Assembly (NCBI RefSeq): GCF_002890895.1
Contig: NZ_POUL01000003.1
Span: 248,001-312,000 of the forward strand
Direction: 5' to 3'
DNA: 64,000 nucleotides
DNA from: Stutzerimonas stutzeri
GTDB lineage: Bacteria; Pseudomonadota; Gammaproteobacteria; Pseudomonadales; Pseudomonadaceae
The first letter of the stretch is position 1, and each line of letters begins with the position of its first letter. Below the pieces are notes generated by a model, which saw nothing but the letters and a program-made list of their open reading frames with translations, was not told the DNA's origin and did not search any database. The translations under genes were made by a program, and so were the position numbers. Positions 39,301-47,826 of this stretch are shown one piece after another.

Positions 39301-39539
39301 CTGCGCGAGCGGTGAGACCGAAGCGAGCCGCTGCGACCCGGCCGCTCCTAGAGCATCGTTTGATCGCTCCGCTCGCACCTTTACCCGCCAAAACTGTCCG
39401 GTCGCGAGCGAAGAGCGCTTCGAGACGCTATGCTTTCGTTCTAACCCGACCGTCCGTTGCCAGCGCTGCGCCACAAGCGTTCGCGTCTAGTCAGTGGAGG
39501 CGGGGGCTAGGTCCCCGCAGCACAAGGAATACAAGACTA

Positions 39540-41024
39540 ATGAATGTGAGCACCCCCACCCTGATCACTTTCGTGATCTATATCGCGGCGATGATTCTCA
39601 TCGGTTTCACCGCCTACCGCGCCACCAAGAATTTCGACGACTACATCCTCGGCGGGCGCAGCCTCGGCAGTTTTGTCACCGCTCTTTCTGCGGGCGCTTC
39701 GGACATGAGCGGCTGGTTGCTGATGGGCTTGCCCGGCGCGATTTTCGTTGCCGGCTTGTCCGAGAGCTGGATCGCTATTGGCCTCATCGCCGGCGCCTGG
39801 CTTAACTGGATATTCGTCGCGGGGCGGCTGCGTGTGCACACCGAGCACAACCACAATGCGCTGACCCTGCCGGACTATTTCTCCCATCGTTTCGAGGACA
39901 CCAGCCGCCTGCTGCGGATCTTCTCGGCGCTGGTGATTCTGGTGTTCTTCACCATTTACTGCGCCTCCGGTGTAGTGGCCGGTGCACGTCTGTTCGAGTC
40001 GACGTTCGGCATGGATTACGGTACGGCGCTGTGGGTCGGTGCGGCAGCGACCATCCTCTACGTGTTCATCGGCGGTTTCCTGGCGGTGAGCTGGACCGAT
40101 ACCGTGCAGGCCACGCTGATGATCTTTGCGCTGTTGATCACGCCGGTGTTCGTCATCCTCGCCCTGGGCGACATGGGCACCGCCATGGACACCATCGCGG
40201 CCCAGGACCCGTCGAATTTCGACATGTTCAAGGGGCTGTCCTTCATCGCGATCATCTCGTTGCTCGGCTGGGGCCTTGGCTACTTCGGCCAGCCGCACAT
40301 CCTGGTGCGCTTCATGGCTGCCGACTCGGTGAAGACCATCCCCAACGCCCGCCGCATCGGCATGGCGTGGATGATCCTGACCCTCGCAGGCGCTGTAACC
40401 GTAGGCTTCCTCGGCATTGCCTACTTCGCCGATAACCCCGCGCTGGCCGGCCCGGTCACCGAGAACGGCGAGCGTGTGTTCATGGAACTGGTCAAGCTGA
40501 TGTTCAACCCCTGGGTGGCCGGCATCATTCTCTCCGGCGTGCTGGCCGCCGTCATGAGTACGCTCAGCGCGCAGCTGTTGGTCAGCTCTAGCGCATTGAC
40601 CCAGGACTTCTACAAGGCTTTCCTGCGCAAAGGTGCCTCGCAGACTGAACTGGTCTGGGTTGGTCGGGCCATGGTGCTGCTGATTGCCTTGATCGCAATC
40701 GGCATCGCGTCGAATCCGGACAGCAAGGTACTGGGCCTCGTGTCCTACGCTTGGGCCGGCTTTGGTGCAGCCTTTGGTCCGGTGGTGTTGATCTCACTGG
40801 TGTGGAAGCGCATGACCCGCAACGGCGCGCTCGCCGGCATGTTGGTCGGCGCGATTACCGTGGTGGTCTGGAAGCAATTCATCGGTCTAGGGCTGTACGA
40901 AATCATCCCTGGCTTCATTCTCGCGAGCATCGCCATCTATGTGGTGAGCATCATGGGCAAGGAGCCTGCGGCTTCCATTCAGCAGCGTTTCGAAGTGGCT
41001 GACGCGGAATATCACGCGGGCTAG
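39540..41024 (+). CDS. putP: Sodium/proline symporter PutP (copy 2)
   Basis: 494 residues, the same length as copy 1 and, by eye, about nine residues in ten identical; differences cluster in loops (for example GMDYGTALWV against GVPYDVALWI). The ATG at 39540 has AAGGAA upstream; the 239-bp leader contains a hairpin (GCGGGG/CCCCGC, 39498-39516). Probably proline uptake, perhaps with different regulation. No terminator is obvious before the next gene. Confidence 0.92.
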   Translation: MNVSTPTLITFVIYIAAMILIGFTAYRATKNFDDYILGGRSLGSFVTALSAGASDMSGWLLMGLPGAIFVAGLSESWIAIGLIAGAWLNWIFVAGRLRVHTEHNHNALTLPDYFSHRFEDTSRLLRIFSALVILVFFTIYCASGVVAGARLFESTFGMDYGTALWVGAAATILYVFIGGFLAVSWTDTVQATLMIFALLITPVFVILALGDMGTAMDTIAAQDPSNFDMFKGLSFIAIISLLGWGLGYFGQPHILVRFMAADSVKTIPNARRIGMAWMILTLAGAVTVGFLGIAYFADNPALAGPVTENGERVFMELVKLMFNPWVAGIILSGVLAAVMSTLSAQLLVSSSALTQDFYKAFLRKGASQTELVWVGRAMVLLIALIAIGIASNPDSKVLGLVSYAWAGFGAAFGPVVLISLVWKRMTRNGALAGMLVGAITVVVWKQFIGLGLYEIIPGFILASIAIYVVSIMGKEPAASIQQRFEVADAEYHAG

Positions 41025-41203
41025 GAAGGGGCCGTGTGGGGATCAGGGCCTGCTGAGCGATCAGCGCAGCAAGCCTTGAAACCGTCATTCGTGATTGGCG
41101 CCGCGCCGCCGCAAGAATGGGCTGTCGCCCATTGATGCAGCATTGGATACTGTGCGCCGGGCGCCGTTGAGTGGCGCACGTCAGGAAATTCAGGAGTATT
41201 CCA

Positions 41204-41383
41204 ATGAAAGCGCAATCTACGATGATGATCCGGGCCATGGCCGTTGTATTGGCTTCTGTACTGATGACTGGCTGCAGCCTGCGCTTGCCAGGCGTCGGTA
41301 TCGATATCGGCGACGGTGGTGGGCATGGTGGTCATGGCGGAACTCATTGCCCGCCGGGCCAGGCGAAGAAAGGAAACTGCTGA
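41204..41383 (+). CDS. Small Gly/His-rich lipoprotein
   Basis: 59 residues, CAGGAG before the ATG. The signal peptide ends VLMTGC, a lipobox. The mature part is short, with GDGGGHGGHGGTHCPPGQAK, a Gly-His cluster able to bind metal and two Cys. Resembles the small pseudomonad lipoproteins with a C-terminal CPPGQAKKG motif; function unknown. Confidence 0.7.
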   Translation: MKAQSTMMIRAMAVVLASVLMTGCSLRLPGVGIDIGDGGGHGGHGGTHCPPGQAKKGNC

Positions 41384-41615
41384 TACAGGCTTGAAATCGC
41401 AGGCTGAGCGGCATGTTGCTGTCCAGCAGTGGCGATATGATTTTCACGGTAATCCTACGGCCTGGCTTCCGAATCCCAATTCCGGGGCATCAACCGCACC
41501 GCGTGTCCATCACGCCCCGTATGCACGAACCTTTCGGAACCGTCGCCTTGATGAGTACAACGCATCCATCAAAGCGACGTCGATCATTTTCACGTCTCTA
41601 ATGGCCACTCTCGTG

Positions 41616-41643
41616 AACCCAGCTCCGTCTGGAGTGGGGTTTT
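41616..41643 (-). terminator. Probable terminator of the M48 peptidase gene
   Basis: On the minus strand AAAACCCC-A-CTCC, four-base loop, GGAG-CT-GGGTT, at the end of the minus-strand gene. Imperfect stem, so moderate confidence. Confidence 0.4.
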
Positions 41644-41645
41644 CG

Positions 41646-42998
41646 TCACCAGTCGGCTCTGCCGTTGGCCGCGTATTTCTGGAACTCGGTGCAACGCTGA
41701 TAGGTGTCCTTGTCATCGATCAGATTGGATGCACAGCGGCCATAGGAGACGGCCTCCAGAACAGTCAGGCCGTGCCGTTTCGACAGGTAGTATTCGATCG
41801 GAAGCAAGGTCGCCATGTAGCCGAGCTCATCGTGGGCATCGAATATCGCCTTCTGTACAGCCTTCGGGTCACCCGATTTATCCACCTCCTTGTACAGATG
41901 ATTGAACGTCCATGCGGTTCTATCCGTGGTCTCCAGACTGGCGCGCAGATAGCTTGTTGCCTTGTTGTTATTGCCAGCTAGGAAGTGCGCCATGGCGAGC
42001 CGATTGCTCACCGCGGCATTCCCGGCCAATGCAGGCGGAACAGTGCGTCGTTCCACCTTTTGCAATGCTCTCTTCAGAGCCGCCTTGTCGCCAGAGACCA
42101 ACGCATTGAGACCAAACAGGTAGTCGACGGAGGCGAAGCGGGGTGGCGCTGCGCCGGTACGACGGCGGCGCTGCTCGGGCGAAGCCTTCCAGGCCGATTC
42201 GCGTACCATGCTTAGCCGATCGGCTTGATAAATGCTTTTTTCCGACTCGGTCAGTTGCTGGGTACAACCCGTGAAGTTCACGCTGATGTTCTTGCCGTTT
42301 CTGATCAGGCATCCTTCAGTGCTCTGCATCCTTCGCTCTTCGGCTTGCGAGCCGTAATCGGCTATGCGGCGGAGCGCCATTTTCAGGCCATCGAGCGAAT
42401 ATTCGCTTTTCAACAGCAGGTCGGTCGCAAACAGGTCGGCAGCGGTTTCTTGCTCGCCGTTCCAGCGCCGGTAGATCAGGCCCTTCGAGGCCGCTTCGAC
42501 AGAATCGCCGAGCAGTAGCGTGTAGCCGCCAGCTCCGGCTGCCCATCCGCCGACCTTGATCAGGTCGACTGCGGCTTCCTGCATCCAGCCCTTGATATTG
42601 TCCCGCTCGTAGACATGCCCGAGCTCATGGGCAATTACCGCCGCTATTTCGTCCTCGGAGCCGGCCTGGGCGACAAGGCCGGCCGAGACCACGATGCTGG
42701 TAGATGACAGCGAATACGCTTCGTATCCACCGAACGAGTCAACCAACACCACGCAGTTGCAAGGCGTGCCTTGGGCGTTCTCCAAGCGTGTACGGATGCG
42801 CTGCATGTACCTGATCAACTCGAGGTCCTGAACGGCGGTTCGATCCATCTGATGTAGTTGTCGGATGTCATTGATATTGACTCGCCGGTCGTAACCCGCC
42901 ATTTCCTTCATGGCGCTGTATTTGCCGTCACTGGCGCAGCCGGCTAGCAACGCGCTACCCGCTAGAGCAAGAACACCGAGGATTCGTTTCACCGGCAT
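41646..42998 (-). CDS. M48-family metallopeptidase lipoprotein
   Basis: 450 residues. Lipobox LLAGC at Cys21, then a zinc-peptidase domain with HELGH (His124, Glu125, His128) in EIAAVIAHELGHVYERDNI and a downstream acidic segment RRWNGEQETAADLFATDLL with the third metal ligand. Similar in plan to BepA/LoiP-type peptidases that watch outer-membrane assembly. The C-terminal half is helical and may be repeat-like. Overlaps the following upstream gene by ten bases, so it is in an operon with the two preceding genes. Confidence 0.88.
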   Translation of the reverse strand: MPVKRILGVLALAGSALLAGCASDGKYSAMKEMAGYDRRVNINDIRQLHQMDRTAVQDLELIRYMQRIRTRLENAQGTPCNCVVLVDSFGGYEAYSLSSTSIVVSAGLVAQAGSEDEIAAVIAHELGHVYERDNIKGWMQEAAVDLIKVGGWAAGAGGYTLLLGDSVEAASKGLIYRRWNGEQETAADLFATDLLLKSEYSLDGLKMALRRIADYGSQAEERRMQSTEGCLIRNGKNISVNFTGCTQQLTESEKSIYQADRLSMVRESAWKASPEQRRRRTGAAPPRFASVDYLFGLNALVSGDKAALKRALQKVERRTVPPALAGNAAVSNRLAMAHFLAGNNNKATSYLRASLETTDRTAWTFNHLYKEVDKSGDPKAVQKAIFDAHDELGYMATLLPIEYYLSKRHGLTVLEAVSYGRCASNLIDDKDTYQRCTEFQKYAANGRADW

Positions 42999-43354
42999 CC
43001 CTCCCCGGCACCCTTGACTGTTGCGGAGCGAGAATCCAGGGCAAGTATCACCGGCACGGTGTTGCAGGCATCGACCACCAGCGTTTCGTTTTGCAGCGTC
43101 ACATCCGCGCGGCCAATGCGGTAGCGCTCCCCGTCGGCCCTGAATACCAGCGTGCCGTCGGACTTCTCGGTCTGAGCGCTGAGCGGAAACTTCAGTTTGC
43201 CGAGCTCGGCTACTGGTCTGAATGCACCGGTCTTGAGTGACTCCACTTCGGTGAACTCAGGAGAGGGAATTGCACTGATCTTTACGTTCTGCGCCTGTGT
43301 CGCTTGCATCAGCATCAAGCCCATCACCATGGCTGCGAGTCGTCCTTTCTTCAT
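42989..43354 (-). CDS. Hypothetical periplasmic protein
   Basis: 121 residues with a signal peptide (residues 1-21, ending TQAQ). The rest is a small, beta-rich domain with one central Cys and one near the C-terminus that may form a disulphide. No family recognised. It begins inside the 3-prime end of the CHASE2 gene (98-bp overlap in another frame) and overlaps the M48 gene, so it is probably co-translated with both. Confidence 0.7.
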   Translation of the reverse strand: MKKGRLAAMVMGLMLMQATQAQNVKISAIPSPEFTEVESLKTGAFRPVAELGKLKFPLSAQTEKSDGTLVFRADGERYRIGRADVTLQNETLVVDACNTVPVILALDSRSATVKGAGEGCR

Positions 43355-44828
43355 GTCGTTCTCCCTGTTGTGTGTCGTATTTCGATTCGGTTGTCAGAAC
43401 CACCTCGCGCAAGAGCGGGGCCAGCGCAATGAGCGTCAACCAGCCTTCCGGTGCGATACGCCAGACCATATAAAACGCGCAGTACAGAGCCACCACGACG
43501 GCGCAAAGCAAGAACCACCAGGCCAACCAGCGTATAGCTACCACCAGCAGAATCTCGCTTTCGAGTATTCGGTTGATGGTCCTGTTGCTGTAGCGGCGCA
43601 CATGCATGGCGGCGGCGATCAGCAGCATCAGCAGAGCCAGGCTGATCGAGGTGATGTCGTGCTCATGGATATAGCTGGCACCGTGCCGCTGCAAATTTTC
43701 GAGCGCCGCCGCATGCAGGTAGACGCCTTCTATCAAACCGTACAGCGGCGACGGCAGATAGTCCTTCATGCTCGGCATTACCACCCCAACCAGCACCACG
43801 AAAGGCTCTCCCGGATTGAGATGCGGAGGTCGCAGGCTAGCGGGTTCGTCTGCGTACAGGTCGGCCAAGCGTACCTGATGAAACGGCAGGCACGACGCAG
43901 GCGGTGGCTGCAGCGCATCGCCGAAACCGATGGCGCGTCCGAGCATGTTGAACAGGTCCCGCGCCACTCGGGCCCATGCATGTCCGGCATCGCTGCTGCC
44001 GCATCCGGGCTTGTCGACCAGCTCCCATTGAACGGCCAAGTTTGGTTGGTCAGGCTGCGCTAACCAATCACAATTTTGGCCCCGGCGGGCGCACAGGGCC
44101 TGATAGAGCGCCGTAGCGGCCATCGGAGCGTTAGCGGCACCAGCACTGTCGCCGCCAGTACGCAGCGGCGCATGCAGCGGGTAGAAATCTCCGTAGCCTT
44201 CCCAGGCAGTGACCGCCAGCGGCGGTCGCCCGAGTGCCTGGTATGCCTCTGGCGACATCGGCATGAAGCTGCCGCCACCGGAAAGAAGGAGAGGAGCGGC
44301 TTCGGGCTGATCCTGCAGACGCGAGAGCAGCCGGCCCAACCGGGTCATGTCCCCGCTGATGGCCCGCGGTTTCTCGAAAAATATATCGTAGAAAACCGCA
44401 GCGGGTTTTTCTCTGGATAGCACCAGATCCCGAAGTATGCGCCCGTGGTCGACATAGGTGAGGGGCCAGTCATCGGCGGTAAGCCAGCCCTTTCCCTGGT
44501 TGTGCAGGCCTTCAATGCTGTCGTGGTCGATCGCCACGACTGTTATCGGCGCCGGGGGGGAGGGCGCGAGGTAGGCACCCAAGCGGGCAAGCTCGTCAGA
44601 GATGGCCTTGTCCGATGCCGTAGACAGCCCGAGTGGGTCGCTGCCAAGCGCCCAGTAGCCAAGAAGAAAATATAGGATGAACCGCACCGGCTTTCGCGTG
44701 AGCACAGCTTTGAGCTGCCGGTCGAAAACGTGCAGGAAGGCATTCAGTGCAGCGCTGATGCGTTTTGCAGTCGTCTGCTCCTCAGGATGCGTACCGTTGA
44801 TGTTTGTGTTGGCTTCCTCAGACATCAT
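43257..44828 (-). CDS. CHASE2 domain membrane protein without output domain
   Basis: About 523 residues from ATG 44828 (ATG 44825 is equally possible). One N-terminal membrane helix (FILYFLLGYWALG), a large extracytoplasmic CHASE2 domain (ITVVAIDHDSIEGL, DWPLTYVDHGRILRDL, AAVFYDIFFEKPR, VVLVGVVMPSMKDYLPSPLYG, GVYLHAAALENL), then three C-terminal membrane helices and a short charged tail. CHASE2 is normally fused to a kinase, cyclase or GGDEF; here none follows, so partners are probably the periplasmic protein and the M48 peptidase encoded downstream. Confidence 0.85.
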   Translation of the reverse strand: MMSEEANTNINGTHPEEQTTAKRISAALNAFLHVFDRQLKAVLTRKPVRFILYFLLGYWALGSDPLGLSTASDKAISDELARLGAYLAPSPPAPITVVAIDHDSIEGLHNQGKGWLTADDWPLTYVDHGRILRDLVLSREKPAAVFYDIFFEKPRAISGDMTRLGRLLSRLQDQPEAAPLLLSGGGSFMPMSPEAYQALGRPPLAVTAWEGYGDFYPLHAPLRTGGDSAGAANAPMAATALYQALCARRGQNCDWLAQPDQPNLAVQWELVDKPGCGSSDAGHAWARVARDLFNMLGRAIGFGDALQPPPASCLPFHQVRLADLYADEPASLRPPHLNPGEPFVVLVGVVMPSMKDYLPSPLYGLIEGVYLHAAALENLQRHGASYIHEHDITSISLALLMLLIAAAMHVRRYSNRTINRILESEILLVVAIRWLAWWFLLCAVVVALYCAFYMVWRIAPEGWLTLIALAPLLREVVLTTESKYDTQQGERHEERTTRSHGDGLDADASDTGAERKDQCNSLS

Positions 44829-44947
44829 TTGATGCAGCCAACCCAACAATACTCATCCAGACCCTGCAGCGCAGTGGGAGTGGTCGGCGCCGAGGGTCGG
44901 CCCGAACCCGGCTGCTGACCTTGCAGCCACGTTCCATATGTATTCAT
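44825..44947 (-). CDS. 40-residue peptide translationally coupled to the CHASE2 gene
   Basis: ATG at 44947 with AAGGAG at a good distance; the only clear ribosome-binding site in front of the operon. The peptide starts MNTYGTWLQGQQPGSG, is Pro/Thr-rich in the middle and ends EYCWVGCIK. Its TGA overlaps the tandem ATGATG of the CHASE2 gene. It may be a leader peptide or a small partner protein. No homologue recognised. Confidence 0.55.
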   Translation of the reverse strand: MNTYGTWLQGQQPGSGRPSAPTTPTALQGLDEYCWVGCIK

Positions 44948-45392
44948 CTGTGCTCTCCTTGGCACTTTGCAAATCCGTTTCGCTCGATTATGTCGGATTA
45001 GGTGATAACGGGATAGTTCCGCCTGCCCATCGATGGGTGCGCACCGATTAAACAGTGCAGAACTGTTTCAGCGATCCTTTGACCAAAGGCCGCAGCGTCG
45101 TATGGTCTGAGCCGAGAATCCTGCGCTCAGCTCGGTAGTCTTCTGAGCTGGCGAAGCCCATGACCGCGCCAGAGTCTGTCCGTTACGGAAGCGGTCCATA
45201 AGCGCGGCGCCAGTTGTGATATTCCCGAAGCGATATGGCCGCTCATCCTCCGAGCGGCTTAGCTATTTGACAGGTCCAAGCTTTCTGCCACGGTTAGTGG
45301 AAATGCGTGTACCGCTTGTGGTCGGCAAGCCCGGCAGAGCTCGTATCGCTAACAAGGCCTGTAAAACAAAAACAATAATCGAGGAAACTCCC
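44948..45392. other. 445-bp divergent intergenic region
   Basis: Lies between the peptide/CHASE2 operon (minus) and the hydrolase gene (plus) and must hold both promoters. A TTGACA at 45267-45272 could be a -35 for the hydrolase gene, but no good -10 is seen at the right distance. A short palindromic stretch CATCGATG occurs near 45030. Nothing else recognised. Confidence 0.4.
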
Positions 45393-46799
45393 ATGCTCCC
45401 AAGCAAGTTGGCTTCAGCCTGCGCGCGTGCCATCGTTGGTGTCATGCTGGTTGGCGGTGTCGGCATCGCTGCCGATGTTCAGGCTCGCTCCAAACCGATC
45501 AAGCCGCCCGTATCCCACAACGAGTCCCGCGAACAGGACTCGCGCGTCTTCGTCCCGGTCGTATCGCCTTTGGCAGCATTCCCCGGTCTGCCCAGCGAAC
45601 GCTGGACCGGTATCCACGAAGGGGCGTCCTACCAGATCGAAGTGCCACCCAACTGGAACGGCATGCTGATCATGTACGCGCACGGCTACCGTGGCACAGG
45701 ACCGGAGCTCACTGTCGGGCCGCCACCGATCCGGCCATGGCTGCTGCAGCAGGGCTACGCTTGGGCCGCTTCGAGCTACAGCAAGAACTACTACGACGTA
45801 CGTGCAGGCATTGAAGATACCAACGCCCTGGCGCTCGCCTTCAGTGAGCTGACCGGCAAAGCCCAGCCCAGCAAGACCTACATCACCGGGCATTCCATGG
45901 GCGGCCATGTTGCGGCCGCCGCGGTGGAAGCCGAAACCTACGCCACCGCCAATAACCCGCTGCGCTACAGCGGTTCGGTGCCGATGTGCGGCGTTACTGG
46001 CGACGTCTATGAATTCGAATACCTGATGAACTTCACCCTGGCTGCCCAGCACCTGGCAGGGCAGCGGCCGACCACATTCCCGGCGACGGACTTCCAGGCC
46101 AAGCTCCCGCTGATCATCGGCGCGTTGTGGGACAGCTACCCGACCGATCCGTCGCCGCAGGGAGAAAAGCTTGAAGGGGTCGTTCGTGAGCTCAGCGGTG
46201 GCGAGCGGCCGATCTTCGCTGAAGGTTTCCGCACCGGCCTGCAGAGCGTCGTGCTGGGTACGGGAGGGCAGGACGGTTCGGTGAACGGCATCTTGGCCGA
46301 CTCGCTCAGCGGCAACCTCGCCACCCGCTATCAGTTCGACACGAACAAGGCGATGTCCCGCGAGGAACGCGAGTTCAACGACTCGATCATCCGCGTGATC
46401 GGTCATCCACCGGCCAACAGCATCCGCCCGGACGGCCTGCGCTGGATCCCGGTGGTGAATGGCCAGTTCAACGTCCCGGTGGTCAGCATCCACACCCTGG
46501 GCGACCTCTACGTGCCGTTCAAACACCAGCAGATCTATCGCCGCAACGCTGTCGCCAACGGCAACGGCGACCTGCTGGTGCAACGCGCCATCCGAGCACC
46601 CAGTCACTGTGATTTCACTTATCAAGAACAGGTCGAAGCAATGGCTGCGATGCTGCAGTGGGAACAGCAGGGCATCAAGCCAGCCGGTGACGAGGTCCTC
46701 AATCCGCGCGTAGTGGCCAACCCTGCCTATGGCTGCCAGTTCACGCGTAACGACGGCACCCAGAACCGGACCGCGCTGCCTGCTTGTCCCGGGAGTTGA
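45393..46799 (+). CDS. Secreted alpha/beta hydrolase
   Basis: 468 residues from ATG 45393 (GAGGAA upstream). Signal peptide to about residue 32 (ending QARS). Alpha/beta-hydrolase features: MLIMYAHGYRGTGPEL with the oxyanion HG, nucleophile elbow GHSMGG (Ser), acid candidate in HTLGDLYVPF and catalytic His candidate in SHCDFTYQEQ. Substrate unknown; probably a periplasmic or extracellular esterase or peptidase. Monocistronic, with a strong terminator. Confidence 0.85.
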   Translation: MLPSKLASACARAIVGVMLVGGVGIAADVQARSKPIKPPVSHNESREQDSRVFVPVVSPLAAFPGLPSERWTGIHEGASYQIEVPPNWNGMLIMYAHGYRGTGPELTVGPPPIRPWLLQQGYAWAASSYSKNYYDVRAGIEDTNALALAFSELTGKAQPSKTYITGHSMGGHVAAAAVEAETYATANNPLRYSGSVPMCGVTGDVYEFEYLMNFTLAAQHLAGQRPTTFPATDFQAKLPLIIGALWDSYPTDPSPQGEKLEGVVRELSGGERPIFAEGFRTGLQSVVLGTGGQDGSVNGILADSLSGNLATRYQFDTNKAMSREEREFNDSIIRVIGHPPANSIRPDGLRWIPVVNGQFNVPVVSIHTLGDLYVPFKHQQIYRRNAVANGNGDLLVQRAIRAPSHCDFTYQEQVEAMAAMLQWEQQGIKPAGDEVLNPRVVANPAYGCQFTRNDGTQNRTALPACPGS

Positions 46800-46837
46800 T
46801 GAACCGGCCCTTTGATCCGAGCCGGGATCATTGACCG

Positions 46838-46866
46838 AAAAAAGCCCTGCCAGTCAGGGCTTTTTT
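46838..46866 (+). terminator. Rho-independent terminator after the hydrolase gene
   Basis: AAAAAAGCCCTG, short loop, CAGGGCTTTTTT: perfect stem with flanking A and T runs, usable in both directions. Confidence 0.9.
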
Positions 46867-46884
46867 GCGATCAGAGAAAAGCAA

Positions 46885-46998
46885 ATGGGCATCACGAAGC
46901 AAAGCAAGCATGACGCGGTGCATAACCTTAGCCGCTTGCTGTACCGATTGTTGGCACATCGCATCAAGCCAGATCGTCCTTACGTCCGGTTCGATTGA
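46885..46998 (+). CDS. Possible 37-residue peptide upstream of umuD
   Basis: ATG with GAGAAAA upstream; a basic peptide (MGITKQSKHDAVHNLSRLLY, ending RPYVRFD) that ends 21 bp before the LexA box. It fills the gap between a terminator and the SOS operon. No homologue recognised; may be chance. Confidence 0.25.
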   Translation: MGITKQSKHDAVHNLSRLLYRLLAHRIKPDRPYVRFD

Positions 46999-47019
46999 CC
47001 CGGCCTTCGGCCCTCAATA

Positions 47020-47035
47020 CTGTACGCATATACAG
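47020..47035 (+). promoter_or_regulatory. LexA (SOS) box of the host umuDC operon
   Basis: CTGTACGCATATACAG, a CTG-N10-CAG match to the LexA consensus, 17-32 bp before the umuD ATG. Confidence 0.9.
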
Positions 47036-47051
47036 TTTTGAGGTCTGTGCC

Positions 47052-47483
47052 ATGCCCGTGCATTTCCTGGGGCCCGCTGCTCCGTCCACCATTGCCCTGC
47101 CGTTTTTCAGCTTCTGCGTGCCCGCCAGCTTTCCCAGCCCGGCGCAGGACCATATGGAGGGGACGCTCTCGCTCGATGAGCTGATGAACATCCGCGCGCC
47201 GCACACCTACCTGGCGCGCGCAGACGGCGACAGCATGATTCACGTCGGTATTTTCGACCGGGACATACTCATCATCGATCGCGGGCGCGAAGCGGAGAAA
47301 GGCGAGATCGTCATCGCAGCGCTCAACAACGAGCCGCTGGTGAAGATCTTCGACCGGCAGGGCGAACAGATCATCCTGCGCTCGGCCAACCCCAAGTTTC
47401 CCCCGCGCTACCTGCTTGAAAGCGAAGAGCTCTACGTCTGGGGCGTGGTGCCCTTCAGTGTGCGTTTCCATGGCAAATACTGA
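47052..47483 (+). CDS. umuD: UmuD-like S24 peptidase, host copy
   Basis: 143-residue LexA/UmuD-type protein that self-cleaves on RecA filaments and then serves DNA polymerase V. Ser61 (ADGDSMIHVG) and Lys98 (NNEPLVKIF) form the dyad. At the cleavage position the sequence is Ala25-Ser26 (VPASFPSP) where Ala/Cys-Gly is usual. LexA-controlled. Its end overlaps the umuC start by 14 bases. High-GC, chromosomal codon use. Confidence 0.92.
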   Translation: MPVHFLGPAAPSTIALPFFSFCVPASFPSPAQDHMEGTLSLDELMNIRAPHTYLARADGDSMIHVGIFDRDILIIDRGREAEKGEIVIAALNNEPLVKIFDRQGEQIILRSANPKFPPRYLLESEELYVWGVVPFSVRFHGKY

Positions 47484-47826
47484 GCGCGTACTGGCGCTGA
47501 TCGACTGCAACTCGTTCTACGCCGCTTGCGAGCGCGTCTTCCGCGCGGACCTGCGTACCACGCCCATCGTCGTACTCTCCAATAACGACGGCTGTGTGAT
47601 CGCTCGCTCAGCGGAAGCCAAAGCCCTCGGCATCAAGATGGGCGCGCCATATTTCAAGGTCCGCTGTGATCTGGAGCGCTGGGGCGTCGTGGTGTTTTCC
47701 AGCAACTACGCGCTCTACGGCGACATGAGCGAGCGCGTGATGACGGTGATCGAACAGCGCGTGCCGGCCGTCGAGGTGTATTCCATCGATAAGAATAAGT
47801 TGCATGCTGTGGACGTCCAAAGTTAG
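47470..47826 (+). pseudogene. umuC: umuC, 5-prime fragment disrupted by island insertion
   Basis: Y-family polymerase V catalytic subunit broken after codon 107. Native sequence runs through DCNSFYAACERVFR, VVLSNNDGC and FSSNYALYGD to VYSID at 47790. Eleven foreign codons and a stop (47826) follow. A full UmuC is about 420 residues, so catalytic SIDE-motif acidic residues, palm remainder, thumb and little finger are gone. The missing 3-prime part is not found up to 64000 and should lie at the other end of the island. Confidence 0.92.

Noticed and set aside
39301-39539. REP-like palindromes before the second putP
   Set aside because: GC-rich hairpins exist, but I find no repeated REP unit elsewhere in the window.
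45414-46625. 403-residue minus-strand frame in the hydrolase gene
   Set aside because: Shadow of the secreted hydrolase, which has a signal peptide and the GHSMGG motif.
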